In this document: in pieces, positions 1-8,478 of the stretch | Numbering within the stretch: position 1 is the stretch's first letter | Layout: the number at the start of each line of letters is the position of its first letter | From: Gammaproteobacteria bacterium | GTDB taxonomy: Bacteria; Pseudomonadota; Gammaproteobacteria; Tenderiales; Tenderiaceae | Reading direction: 5' to 3' | Length of the DNA stretch: 64,000 nucleotides | NCBI GenBank assembly: GCA_016200485.1 | Contig: JACQEP010000006.1 | Location: 60,799 to 124,798 of the forward strand | Position numbers and translations under genes: made by a program | Notes under the pieces: model-generated | Told to the model about the DNA's origin: nothing | Databases searched by the model: none | What the model saw: the letters and a program-made list of their open reading frames with translations, nothing else

Positions 1-314
1 CTCAAGTGGGAAAATCAGAAACCAAGGCAGCGCGGGCGCAGATTGATGCGCTGGAAAAAGCACTGGATCAATATCGGCTTGATACTGGCCATTACCCGAC
101 TACCGAACAAAGCCTGACGGCTTTATTTACCAAGCCGGATAACGATCCGCGCTGGGCGGGGCCGTATTTGAAAAAGGCTGCGCCACCTGATCCGTGGGGA
201 AAAGCTTACCTCTATAAACAGCCGGGCGATCATGGGGAGTTTGATTTGTATTCGTATGGCAAAGATGGCTTGCCGGGTGGCGATGGCGACAATGCTGATG
301 TTGTGAATTGGTAG
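1..314 (+). CDS. gspG: Type II secretion pseudopilin GspG, C-terminal part (5' end outside window)
   Basis: This is the C-terminal soluble domain of a major pseudopilin, cut off by the window edge, so the prepilin leader and most of the N-terminal helix are missing. A GTG at position 6 lies inside the gene and is not the real start. The remaining 100 or so residues carry the GspG pattern: helix end (ARAQIDALEKALDQYRLD), then TGHYPTTEQSL, the DPWGKAY block, and a glycine/aspartate-rich end (SYGKDGLPGGDGDNAD) that holds calcium in the family. In type II secretion GspG polymerises into the short periplasmic pseudopilus. The downstream gspF and gspE fit, although a DUF559 pseudogene now separates them from this gene. 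Confidence 0.9.
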   Translation, partial: QVGKSETKAARAQIDALEKALDQYRLDTGHYPTTEQSLTALFTKPDNDPRWAGPYLKKAAPPDPWGKAYLYKQPGDHGEFDLYSYGKDGLPGGDGDNADVVNW

Positions 315-347
315 TTATTAATGGCTTGTCGAAAAAGCGATTTTAGT

Positions 348-382
348 CCCTTCTCCCTTCGGGAGAAGGTTAGGATGAGGGG
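348..382 (+). repeat. REP-like palindromic element, left copy flanking the DUF559 gene
   Basis: A short element with a hairpin core (CTTCTCCC TTC GGGAGAAG) followed by GTTAGGATGAGGGG. It is an imperfect reverse complement of the copy at 718-751. The two copies face each other across the DUF559 pseudogene. This sequence type is a very common dispersed intergenic palindrome in proteobacterial genomes. Confidence 0.7.
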
Positions 383-391
383 ATCGAAATT

Positions 392-761
392 ATGAAACAG
401 CTCGCTCAAGCTATGCGCCGTCAGGCCACTGATGCTGAGCGAATGTTATGGCAGCACTTGCGTTCACGTAACTTGGCGGGATTCAAATTTAGGCGCCAGG
501 TAGTGATTGAGCCGTACATTGTGGACTTTGTATGTTTTGAAGCCAAGTTGATCATAGAAGCCGATGGATGGTGGGCAACATATTCTAACAGTAGCCAAAG
601 ATGCGAGTCGCACTCGTGATCTTGAAAAAATGGGCTATCGAGTTCTGCGATTCTGGGATCATGAAATTTTGAATAAGCTAGATGTTGTACTGGAACAAGT
701 ATACCGATGTTTAAACACCCCTCACCCCAACCCTCTTCCTGAGGGAGAGGGAGTTGTGTAG
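392..761 (+). pseudogene. DUF559 (Vsr-like endonuclease fold) protein, frameshifted
   Basis: DUF559 proteins are small, about 120 residues, with a Vsr/restriction-endonuclease-like fold and no settled function. The first frame (from the ATG at 392) encodes the N-terminal half with the family motifs TDAERMLWQHLRS, FKFRRQ and IVDFVCFEAKLIIEADG. The second half, GQHILTVAKDASRTRD to GYRVLRFWDHEIL, follows in another frame. The break is a tandem GATG duplication (563-566 and 567-570); removing one copy restores a DGGQH junction. The predicted tail is written from the flanking repeat (HPNPLPEGEG) and ends at 761. It lies between gspG and gspF, where such a gene does not normally belong, so it is probably a later insertion that has since decayed. 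Confidence 0.85.
718..751 (-). repeat. REP-like palindromic element, right copy flanking the DUF559 gene
   Basis: Reads CCCCTCACCCCAACCC followed by TCTTCCTGAGGGAGAGGG on the plus strand, which is close to the reverse complement of the element at 348-382. It forms the final codons of the DUF559 reading frame. Related palindromes occur at 21925-21957 and, degenerate, near 57899. Confidence 0.7.
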
Positions 762-835
762 ATATTTATCCTTTGAGGGGACGGTGATATGCAACAAACT
801 GGCAGAAATTTGATTGTTGAGATGGGCTTTAAACA

Positions 836-2026
836 ATGCAGTTTGAAATAAAAGGCTTGCTGGCTGACGGCAAGATTGCCGTGATCAATCTGGAAGCTGC
901 CAGCCAAGCTGAAGCGCGAACGCGGGCGGAGGCCGATGGTTATACGGTGCTGAGAGTTTCTTCTGCGCGCTTTCAATGGGGGCCGTTGTGGCATCGTAAA
1001 GCGAGTTTTTCGTTGCCGCTGTTCAGTCAGGAGTTGCTGGCCTTGCTGCGCGCGGGCTTGAGCTTGATCGAGGCGATGGAGGCATTGAACGAGAAAGAAC
1101 AGCGCTCTGAAGTTCAGCAGGTGATTGGTACGGTGCTGGCTTATTTGCAGGAGGGGCTGACACTTTCGGTGGCGCTGGAGCGTTTGCCGTCGGTGTTTCC
1201 GCCTTTATATGTGGCTTCTGTGCGGGCCAGCGAGAAGACGGGCAATTTAACGGAGGCGCTTGAGCGTTACATTGCTTATTACGCGCAGCTGGACACGATT
1301 AAGAAAAAAATCGTCAACGCGTCTATTTATCCCGTGCTGTTGCTGATGGTGGGTGGCTTGGTGATTGTGTTTTTGCTCGGCTATGTGGTGCCAAAGTTCA
1401 GCGCCATTTATGCCGACTCTGGCCAGGATCTACCGTGGATGTCGCAATTGCTGGTGGATTGGGGGCTGCTGCTGACGGAACATGGTGTGATGCTCCTGAC
1501 GGTGCTGGCATTGGGATTGGGTGCGGTTGGTTATGGGCTGAGTCAGGCGAGCGTGCGCAAACGTTTGATTGATATTGCCTGGCGATTGCCGAACATCGGT
1601 GAGCGATTGCGGGTTTATCAGTTGGCGCGGTTTTATCGCGCACTGGGGATGCTGTTGAGCAGCGGGATTCCGATTGTGCCGGCGGTGACGATGGTTGCGG
1701 GCCTGCTGCCGCCGGAGTTGCGCGTGAAATTGGAACATGCCTTGCTCAAGATCGAACAAGGAACGGCCATCTCCCGGGCGCTTGAAGCGCATGAGCTGAC
1801 GACGCCGATTGCGGCGCGCATGCTGCGCGTGGGGGAACGCACCGGCAATATGGGTGAGATGATGGAACGCATCGCGCTCTTTTACGACGATGAGATGGGG
1901 CGCTGGGTGGACTGGTTTACCCGAATGTTTGAGCCGGTGTTGATGACGGTGATCGGTTTGGTGATTGGGATCATTGTGATTTTGATGTATTTGCCTATTT
2001 TTGAATTAGCTTCGAGCATCCAATGA
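836..2026 (+). CDS. gspF: Type II secretion inner-membrane platform protein GspF
   Basis: GspF/PilC-family polytopic protein that forms the inner-membrane platform on which the GspE ATPase drives pseudopilus assembly. At 396 residues it has the usual length, with a short N-terminal domain (MQFEIKGLLADGK), a first cytoplasmic GspF domain (about 65-165), membrane segments near 165-190 and 215-240, a second GspF domain (about 260-360) containing LARFYRALGMLLSSG, and a last membrane helix near 365-390. It overlaps the gspE start by 4 bases (ATGA), so the two are probably translationally coupled. Its start has no strong ribosome binding site. A 20-codon frame (789-851) with a good GAGGGG site runs into it and may help initiation. 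Confidence 0.93.
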   Translation: MQFEIKGLLADGKIAVINLEAASQAEARTRAEADGYTVLRVSSARFQWGPLWHRKASFSLPLFSQELLALLRAGLSLIEAMEALNEKEQRSEVQQVIGTVLAYLQEGLTLSVALERLPSVFPPLYVASVRASEKTGNLTEALERYIAYYAQLDTIKKKIVNASIYPVLLLMVGGLVIVFLLGYVVPKFSAIYADSGQDLPWMSQLLVDWGLLLTEHGVMLLTVLALGLGAVGYGLSQASVRKRLIDIAWRLPNIGERLRVYQLARFYRALGMLLSSGIPIVPAVTMVAGLLPPELRVKLEHALLKIEQGTAISRALEAHELTTPIAARMLRVGERTGNMGEMMERIALFYDDEMGRWVDWFTRMFEPVLMTVIGLVIGIIVILMYLPIFELASSIQ

Positions 2027-3726
2027 CCGCGACTACTGCCATTACGCCCATCAGCCGGGCAGAAATTTCCGAGCACTTGATTCATCAAGTCCGCGAGCAG
2101 GCGCGGGGCAATGATCGGCGCATGATCACGCTGTTGGAAGAACGGTCTAGCCTGTCGCCGGAGGCGTTTACTTCGACATTGGGACGGAGTTTTCACTACC
2201 CTACCCTGTCGATGGATGCGTTGCATGCGCTGACCGCCGCCTTTGATATCATCGCCTTCCCTGAAGCCTTGCGGCGTGAGTGCCTAGCCTTTCGTGATGC
2301 CAATAATGCTGAGTTAATTGTTTTTGCCGACCCCTTTGATCATGCGCTGCAACAATGGGTTGAGGATAGTTTTCCGGCGCGGATGACGCGGCATTTGGCG
2401 CATCATGCCGATATTGCGGCGTTTCTGGCGCGCCATGAAGAAACCCTGAAGGCGATGGATACGGTATTATCGGACCACGCTGATGATGCCATCGTCATTG
2501 CGAATGATGAAGATGATTTGTCATTGAAATCGATCTCGGGCGACACCAGTCCGGTGGTCAAACTGGTGCACTCTACGCTGTATGATGGTTTACGGCTGGG
2601 TGTCAGCGATATTCATCTTGAAACTACTCACCATGGGTTGACGGTGAAATATCGTTTGGATGGCGTCTTAAACACCGTGAGCTCGGTACCGGGGACAGAT
2701 TTTGCCGAACAGGTGATTTCTCGCATTAAGGTGATGTCAGAGCTGGACATCACCGAACGGCGTGTGCCGCAGGATGGACGTTTTAAGGTGACGGTGCGCG
2801 GCCAGGAAATTGATTTTCGCGTTTCGATCATGCCTTCCATTTTTGGCGAAGATGCGGTGATTCGTATTCTTGACCGGCGCAATATCGCGGGTCAGTTGTC
2901 TGGTTTCCGTCTCGACCATCTCGGTTTCGATGATCATTCGATTAGCGCCTTCCGTCATATGGCGGCGGCGCCGTATGGCATGGTGCTGGTCACCGGCCCT
3001 ACCGGCAGCGGCAAGACGACAACGCTCTACGGTGCGATTAGTGAGATCAATCATGGGCAGGATAAGATCGTGACGATTGAAGATCCGGTCGAATACCAGC
3101 TCAAGGGTGTGTTGCAGATTCCAGTCAATGAGAAAAAAGGGCTGACCTTTGCCCGCGGTTTGCGCTCGATTCTGCGCCATGACCCGGACAAGATCATGGT
3201 GGGTGAGATTCGTGACCCGGAAACAGCTCAAATTGCGGTGCAAGCGGCGCTGACGGGCCATTTGGTATTAACGACGGTGCATGCCAACAATGTGTTCGAT
3301 GTGATCGGGCGCTTTATGCACATGGGCATTGATCCTTACAGCCTGGTTTCAGCATTGAATGGCATCATGGCGCAGCGTTTGGTGCGCATGATTTGCCCGC
3401 ACTGCGCGGTGGATGACGCCCCTGACGATGCCCTGTTGCTACATTCAGGCATCAACCCGGCTGAGCGGGCGAATTTTAAATTCAAGCTAGGGCGTGGCTG
3501 TGGTCATTGTCTGGGCACAGGTTATAAGGGCCGCAAAGCGGTGGGTGAAATTTTATTGCTGAATGATGATATTCGCGAACGTATCATCGGCCGCGATTCG
3601 ATTCGCCGCATCAAGGAGGCCGCCCGCGAAGCCGGAACGCGTTACTTGCGGGAAAATGCCCTCGCTCTTGTTGCCCGAGGCGAATCCACTTTGCAGGAGA
3701 TCAACCGTGTTACGTTGGTCAACTAG
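2023..3726 (+). CDS. gspE: Type II secretion / type IV pilus assembly ATPase GspE
   Basis: Cytoplasmic hexameric ATPase of the GspE/PilB/MshE family that powers pseudopilin polymerisation. The 567 residues hold an N-terminal domain (about 1-150), a linker, and the ATPase core with Walker A GPTGSGKTTT from residue 325, an Asp box (VTIEDPVEYQL), Walker B (IMVGEIRDPETA) and His box (GHLVLTTVHANN). Four cysteines in two CxxC pairs (ICPHC and CGHC) form the usual zinc-binding insert. It begins inside the end of gspF and is followed without a gap by the PilM-like gene, whose GTG start lies in its last codons. This is a well-supported assignment; GspE and MshE cannot be separated by eye. Confidence 0.93.
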   Translation: MTATTAITPISRAEISEHLIHQVREQARGNDRRMITLLEERSSLSPEAFTSTLGRSFHYPTLSMDALHALTAAFDIIAFPEALRRECLAFRDANNAELIVFADPFDHALQQWVEDSFPARMTRHLAHHADIAAFLARHEETLKAMDTVLSDHADDAIVIANDEDDLSLKSISGDTSPVVKLVHSTLYDGLRLGVSDIHLETTHHGLTVKYRLDGVLNTVSSVPGTDFAEQVISRIKVMSELDITERRVPQDGRFKVTVRGQEIDFRVSIMPSIFGEDAVIRILDRRNIAGQLSGFRLDHLGFDDHSISAFRHMAAAPYGMVLVTGPTGSGKTTTLYGAISEINHGQDKIVTIEDPVEYQLKGVLQIPVNEKKGLTFARGLRSILRHDPDKIMVGEIRDPETAQIAVQAALTGHLVLTTVHANNVFDVIGRFMHMGIDPYSLVSALNGIMAQRLVRMICPHCAVDDAPDDALLLHSGINPAERANFKFKLGRGCGHCLGTGYKGRKAVGEILLLNDDIRERIIGRDSIRRIKEAAREAGTRYLRENALALVARGESTLQEINRVTLVN

Positions 3727-4537
3727 CGAATTGCGTGTTGCGTTAAGCCCTGACCGGATCACGTTTTGCCGGCGGCGCTCGTTACGGCAGCGTGCTGTTA
3801 CCCCGGAAACCATTGTTTGCTCTTCCTTGAGCACGGATCAGCGGCCATGGGCGGGCGCGATTGCTGCACTCGTCGAACTACTGGCCGATGCCCGTCAGCG
3901 ACAAACCTGTCTGCATGTGATTCTTTCCAACCACTTTGTGCGTTATCTTGCGCTTTCGTTGCCAGTGGAACTCACTCAGCGCGATGAAATTGATGCCTAT
4001 GTGCGCCACCAGTTTTCCGTAGTCTATGGCAATACAAGCAGCGCATTGGATATTCGCTGGACCCGCTCTGGTAACCAACAGCAAGTGATTGTCTGCGGCA
4101 TTCGCAGTGAGTTAATACGTGAGATAAATGCGCTCGCTACCAACAATAATTTGCGCCTTGTTTCCATTGAACCGCTACTGATCGCTGCATTTAACCATTG
4201 GCGCAACCACCTTAAAGCAGACTGCTGGTTTGCGACGTATGAAAATCAGCGGCTGTGTCTAGCGGCGATTTCAAAGGGCAATATTCAGGCGCTGCGCACG
4301 GTGGCGATAGACAGTGAGCGCTTGACGAATCTAGGCGCCATTTTTGAGCGTAGCCGTCTTGGTCTGGATGGCGCGCCATCCACTAACGATATCTTCTTGC
4401 ATGATGCCGATGGCTTACCGTCATCCTCTATCACCAATAACCAATGGCAGATCAAAACACTGGCACCTGCAAGCATTAATCATTCCGATTCCCACCGGCT
4501 AGCCATGGCTGGCAACATGATGCTGTGTCTGTTATGA
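3707..4537 (+). CDS. PilM/MshI-like pilus assembly protein
   Basis: About 276 residues, shorter than PilM (about 350). The GTG at 3707 was chosen because a CAGGAGA ribosome binding site lies 6 bases upstream; it overlaps the gspE end by 20 bases. The sequence (SELRVALSPDRI, VRYLALSLPVEL, DAYVRHQFSVVYG) resembles the actin-like cytoplasmic proteins that begin the PilMNOP or MshIJK series. The position just before PilN- and PilO-like genes supports this more than the weak sequence match does. The protein would couple the ATPase to the inner-membrane alignment complex. GspL could be named instead, since its cytoplasmic part has the same fold. It ends in an ATGA overlap with the next gene. Confidence 0.65.
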   Translation: MLRWSTSELRVALSPDRITFCRRRSLRQRAVTPETIVCSSLSTDQRPWAGAIAALVELLADARQRQTCLHVILSNHFVRYLALSLPVELTQRDEIDAYVRHQFSVVYGNTSSALDIRWTRSGNQQQVIVCGIRSELIREINALATNNNLRLVSIEPLLIAAFNHWRNHLKADCWFATYENQRLCLAAISKGNIQALRTVAIDSERLTNLGAIFERSRLGLDGAPSTNDIFLHDADGLPSSSITNNQWQIKTLAPASINHSDSHRLAMAGNMMLCLL

Positions 4538-5076
4538 CATTACGTGCCTTACGGATCAATTACGCCACTGACGCCATGCAGCCGACGCAGGTGGGCATGC
4601 TGACGCTGGCCATCGGCGCTATTTTTGCCCTTTCAGTGTCTATCTATTTGGTTCATCTTTCACGCGAGGTGACTTCATGGGAAGCGCGACTTGAGTCTGC
4701 TTCTTATCGCAAGGATTCGTTAGCCAATACCAAGCACCTCGATCCAGCACAAGAAAAACAGCTGGCACATGAACTGGGTCGCGCCAATGAGATGGTGGCT
4801 CAGCTTTCCATGCCCTGGAATGACATTTTTTCCGCAATCGAATCCGCACAGACAAAATCGATGGCGCTATTATCAGTTGAGCCTGACTCGGACAAGGGCT
4901 CGGTATTAATCACTGCGGAAGCTGCCACGCTGAATGATGTACTGCATTATGCACGACGACTGAAAAATACCGAATTATTCACCGACGCATATCTTACCGA
5001 TCACACCATTGTGACTGCTCACCCTGAGCGCCCGGTACGCTTTTCGGTGGCCACGACATGGGCACAGAAAAAATGA
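4534..5076 (+). CDS. PilN/MshJ-like inner-membrane assembly protein
   Basis: A 180-residue bitopic protein with a short cytoplasmic head, one membrane helix at about 20-42 (VGMLTLAIGAIFALSVSIYL), a coiled-coil stretch (SREVTSWEARLES) and a small periplasmic ferredoxin-like domain. This layout is typical of PilN or the GspL periplasmic half. The ATG at 4534 overlaps the TGA of the preceding gene, and the stop overlaps the next ATG at 5073, so three genes in a row are chained by ATGA overlaps. Its expected role is to form the periplasmic alignment complex with the PilO-like product. Sequence similarity alone is weak; the call rests on topology and gene order. Confidence 0.65.
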   Translation: MTLRALRINYATDAMQPTQVGMLTLAIGAIFALSVSIYLVHLSREVTSWEARLESASYRKDSLANTKHLDPAQEKQLAHELGRANEMVAQLSMPWNDIFSAIESAQTKSMALLSVEPDSDKGSVLITAEAATLNDVLHYARRLKNTELFTDAYLTDHTIVTAHPERPVRFSVATTWAQKK

Positions 5077-5627
5077 GCTTGAGTATGTTATCTCGTGATT
5101 CTCAATTATTAAATGACCTGGGCAAGACTGGCCTGGTGGGGATTGGTCTGTTGATATACACGGCCTCGGCCTTTTTCGGCTACGGATTCTCGCAGATGGA
5201 TCGCCTGGACGAAATCAAGCAGCTCACCCACCAGGCCGAATCGGGCTTAAATAATAATACGCGTCTGCGGCAAGGTTCTGCGCCCACGACAAGCGCCGAA
5301 CTTGCGCTTTATTATCGCTATTTTGACCGCAAACAAGACAGTTTGGACTGGTTGGAAAAACTCTATCAAATCGCAGCTGCCGAGAACGTTATCCTGCCAC
5401 GAGGTGCCTATAAGAACATTACAAATCAGGCTGACAAGCTTTATCGTTATGAAGTGACCTTGCCTGCGACAGGCTCCTACGTTCAGCTACGGCGATTTAT
5501 TGCGCGAGCCACCAAGGAAATTCCGATTATGGCGATTGATGGCGTCAGTTTTAAACGTGACTCCATCGAAAGCCCGAATGTGGAAGCTCAAATCCGGCTG
5601 GCATTTCTTCTTCCTGGAGGACGGTAA
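5073..5627 (+). CDS. PilO-like inner-membrane assembly protein
   Basis: A 184-residue protein with one N-terminal membrane helix (about 22-42, GLVGIGLLIYTASAFFGYGF), a coiled-coil region and a C-terminal periplasmic domain containing VTLPATGSYVQLRRFIARA, a pattern common to PilO and GspM ferredoxin-like folds. The start at 5073 overlaps the previous stop (ATGA); an in-frame ATG at 5058 is also possible. The protein probably pairs with the PilN-like product. A GGAGG site for the next gene lies at its end. Assignment rests on topology and position. Confidence 0.62.
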   Translation: MSLSMLSRDSQLLNDLGKTGLVGIGLLIYTASAFFGYGFSQMDRLDEIKQLTHQAESGLNNNTRLRQGSAPTTSAELALYYRYFDRKQDSLDWLEKLYQIAAAENVILPRGAYKNITNQADKLYRYEVTLPATGSYVQLRRFIARATKEIPIMAIDGVSFKRDSIESPNVEAQIRLAFLLPGGR

Positions 5628-5629
5628 CC

Positions 5630-6148
5630 ATGGCGCTAACATTGAGGTACCGCTTGATCGTTCTTGCCGCCATCGTCACTGGTGCAGGTATTGCGATGGA
5701 CATGCTGCATGGTGATGACAATCTTGCAGAGGTGGTTACTCCAGTTAGCCCGCCAGACGCTCCTTTGACTGAACCGAAGATTGCCGATTCCGTGACTTTA
5801 TCCATGCAGACTAAGTTGAGTGCTTTGCAGGAGAAGAAGCCCTCTTCTCAAATTGCCGATGCCTTTAAAACGCATACCTGGGCAAAACCATTGCCCCCAA
5901 TTACCGCCTCGATGGGGCCACCTCCGGCACCCACGGCGCCACCGTTGCCATTAACTTATATAGGCAAACTTACCAACAAGTCTGCGACCACTATTTTTAT
6001 CACTTGGCGTGACCAGAACTATGCGATCGCTCAGGGTGATGTTCTGGGGGACACCTATCGCGTCGATTCCATTGACCAGAACTCCATTACTTTTACCTAT
6101 CTGCCTTTATCACAACAGCAGACGCTATTTTTGGGGGAACTTCAGTGA
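5630..6148 (+). CDS. PilP/GspC-like periplasmic connector
   Basis: 172 residues: a membrane anchor at about 6-25, a long flexible segment ending in a proline-rich stretch (about 86-104, MGPPPAPTAPPLPL), then a compact C-terminal beta domain (TYIGKLTNKSATTIFITW to TLFLGEL). This is the homology-region layout of GspC and PilP, which link the inner-membrane complex to the secretin. It has a strong GGAGG ribosome binding site, and its TGA overlaps the GTG start of the secretin gene, so the two products are probably made together. GspC and PilP share this domain and cannot be separated here. Confidence 0.7.
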   Translation: MALTLRYRLIVLAAIVTGAGIAMDMLHGDDNLAEVVTPVSPPDAPLTEPKIADSVTLSMQTKLSALQEKKPSSQIADAFKTHTWAKPLPPITASMGPPPAPTAPPLPLTYIGKLTNKSATTIFITWRDQNYAIAQGDVLGDTYRVDSIDQNSITFTYLPLSQQQTLFLGELQ

Positions 6149-7950
6149 TCTCGCGCATTACTTCTTTTATTTCAATCTTGATGCCAGCAATACTGCTGAG
6201 CGCCTGCGCCTCAAACCCGCCGCCGCAGGATATTGGCAAGTCCGTCTCCGATGTCTCAACTCGCATGTCCGAATCGGATAAGCCACAGGAGCAACAAACC
6301 GCCAGTGATCGTTTGTCGCTCTATCGCGACCGGGAGGTGTTAACTAACCGTTTGATAGAACTCGCCTCTGCTGCCCGCACAGAAAACCGACTGGATGATG
6401 CCGAGGCTTATTATAAACAAGCACTTCAGATTGATGCTGATAACTCTCGCGCCAAAGTCGGATTGACCGCAGTCACGGCAAGCAGGTCTCATCAGCTACT
6501 TATCACCCAGGCACAAAATCTTTTTCTGAATGGCGATATTGATGGGGCACGTGAACGTATCAAGCCCGTCTTGCTGGAAAATCCCAACAATAAAGATGCC
6601 ACTGCCCTGCAACAGAAAATTAATGAGAATTTAAACAAATCCACATTAGACAAGAAGCTTGGTGCAACTTATAAGCAACCTATATCTCTTGAATTCAGAG
6701 ACGCCAGCCTTAAATCCATTTTTGAATTAATGTCACGCATTACTGGCATTAACTTTGTGCTGGACAAGGAAATCCGGCTCGATACAAAGGTGACTATTTT
6801 CTTCAAAAATTCGGCCATCGAGGACGCCCTGCATTTACTGCTAACAACTAACCAACTGGAACAGGAAATTCTTAATGACAATACTGTATTGATCTATCCG
6901 ACCTCGCCACAAAAGCTAAAGGATTACCAGGATCTGGTCATTAAAAGCTTCTTTCTTGCCAATGCCGACCCCAAGCAAATGGTGAATATGATACGGGCGA
7001 TGACGAAAACTGCGGATATCTATGTTGATGAAAAACTTAATTTGCTGGTGATGCGCGACACCCCTGAGGCGATTGCGATTGCTGAGCGTTTGATCGCAAC
7101 CTCGGATCTGGCTGAACCTGAGGTAATGCTGGAAATAGAGGTGCTTGAGGTTAGCACCAACAAGCTCTCCGAACTGGGTATGCGCTATCCTGATCAGGTG
7201 TCACTCAGCGTAAAAGGGAAATCAGGCGGCAGCGGAACACTCGCCATGACTGAAATTGATAATTTCTCACGGGATCTGCTCCAGGTAGCCATTCCTGACC
7301 CAGCTTTAGTTCTCAACCTACGTAAAACGGATACTAACGCCAATATTCTTGCCAGTCCGCGTATCCGGGTAAAAAATCGTGAGAAAGCTCGTATTCACAT
7401 CGGGGAACGGGTTCCCGTTATTACTACCACAACTACTGCCAATGTGGGGGTGTCCGATTCTGTTAACTATCTCGATGTCGGATTAAAACTTGATGTTGAA
7501 CCTAATGTATTTCTTGAAAATGAAGTCGGCATCAAAGTGGGGCTTGAGGTAAGCAATATTCTGGACACCATCACCACAAGCTCTGGCACACAGACCTATC
7601 GGCTTGGCACTCGCACTGCCGCTACTGCGCTAAGGCTTAAAGATGGCGAAACTCAGATTCTGGCTGGCTTGATTCAAGACCAAGATCGGAAATCGGCCAA
7701 TAAGATTCCACTACTTGGTGATATTCCTATATTAGGTCGTTTATTTTCAAATCATAACGATAGTAAAACTAAGACTGAAATCGTACTCTTGGTGACTCCT
7801 CATATCATCCGCAATATAGAGCGGCCTGATGCCTCGGTCATTGAGTTTTATTCAGGAACAGGTTCCTCGATCGGATCAAAACCGTTATCGCTTCCTCCGA
7901 GTGGCGGTCCCGTTTCGCAAAGCACCATGCCGATAATGCCAAATCCGTAA
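6145..7950 (+). CDS. Lipoprotein secretin with N-terminal TPR-like region (GspD/MshL type)
   Basis: Outer-membrane channel of the system, 601 residues, GTG start overlapping the previous TGA. The signal peptide ends in an LSAC lipobox (Cys21), so it is probably a self-piloting lipoprotein. Residues about 60-160 look like TPR helices (LDDAEAYYKQALQIDADN, GDIDGARERIKPVLLENP). They are followed by the secretin N-domains (about 170-320, with ISLEFRDASLKSIFELMS and INFVLDKEI) and the secretin core (about 325-580, with VMLEIEVLEV, VPVITT, DGETQILAGLIQ and IPLLGDIPILGRLF). The tail is serine/proline rich. The TPR part is unusual: standard GspD lacks it, and MSHA loci encode a separate TPR protein, MshN. 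Confidence 0.9.
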   Translation: MISRITSFISILMPAILLSACASNPPPQDIGKSVSDVSTRMSESDKPQEQQTASDRLSLYRDREVLTNRLIELASAARTENRLDDAEAYYKQALQIDADNSRAKVGLTAVTASRSHQLLITQAQNLFLNGDIDGARERIKPVLLENPNNKDATALQQKINENLNKSTLDKKLGATYKQPISLEFRDASLKSIFELMSRITGINFVLDKEIRLDTKVTIFFKNSAIEDALHLLLTTNQLEQEILNDNTVLIYPTSPQKLKDYQDLVIKSFFLANADPKQMVNMIRAMTKTADIYVDEKLNLLVMRDTPEAIAIAERLIATSDLAEPEVMLEIEVLEVSTNKLSELGMRYPDQVSLSVKGKSGGSGTLAMTEIDNFSRDLLQVAIPDPALVLNLRKTDTNANILASPRIRVKNREKARIHIGERVPVITTTTTANVGVSDSVNYLDVGLKLDVEPNVFLENEVGIKVGLEVSNILDTITTSSGTQTYRLGTRTAATALRLKDGETQILAGLIQDQDRKSANKIPLLGDIPILGRLFSNHNDSKTKTEIVLLVTPHIIRNIERPDASVIEFYSGTGSSIGSKPLSLPPSGGPVSQSTMPIMPNP

Positions 7951-7980
7951 CTTAGCAGGTCACTCATTTTGATCGGTTAT

Positions 7981-8472
7981 ATGCCTCAGTTTGTTAAACC
8001 AAATCGCTCAGCCGGATTTTCTTTAATCGAGCTGATGGTCACCCTGGCAATTGTCGCCTTGCTGGCCACACTTGCCACTCCGGTGGCGCAATTAACTGTT
8101 CAACGTAGCAAGGAGCAAGAACTGCGGACCGCACTCCGAGAAATCAGAACTGCTATCGATCACTATAAAGATGCCGCCGATTCCGGCCAAATTGCTAAAT
8201 CTGCCGATAGCAGCGGTTATCCCGAGACGTTAGACGACTTGGTTATGGGGATAAAAAATATCAAGGACCCCAATGGCAGGGAAATACACTTCTTGCGCCG
8301 CCTGCCGCGTGACCCGATGAACAACGATGCTGATTCGACAGCTTCAGAGACGTGGGGGCTACGCAGCTCGGACAGCCCGCCAGACGATCCCACAATGGGC
8401 AAGGATGTGTTCGACATTTATTCGACGTCGCTTGGCACCGGCCTCAACGGCATTGCGTATCGTGACTGGTGA
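7981..8472 (+). CDS. GspG/type IV pilin-like pseudopilin
   Basis: 163 residues from the ATG at 7981. A TTG at 7969 with a better-placed AGGT is a possible start and would add four residues. The class III leader is short and basic (KPNRSAG), cut before FSLIELMVTLAIVALLA, with the Glu at +5 required for assembly. The C-terminal part contains LPRDPMNN and ETWGLRSS, as in GspG-type pseudopilins, but has inserted loops. It would be processed by a prepilin peptidase encoded elsewhere. It is the first of three consecutive pilin-like genes after the secretin. Confidence 0.82.
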   Translation: MPQFVKPNRSAGFSLIELMVTLAIVALLATLATPVAQLTVQRSKEQELRTALREIRTAIDHYKDAADSGQIAKSADSSGYPETLDDLVMGIKNIKDPNGREIHFLRRLPRDPMNNDADSTASETWGLRSSDSPPDDPTMGKDVFDIYSTSLGTGLNGIAYRDW

Positions 8473-8478
8473 TCATTA

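Noticed and set aside
722..994. A 90-codon minus-strand frame over the start of gspF
   Set aside because: It is mostly antisense to gspF and begins in the palindromic repeat; no family match.
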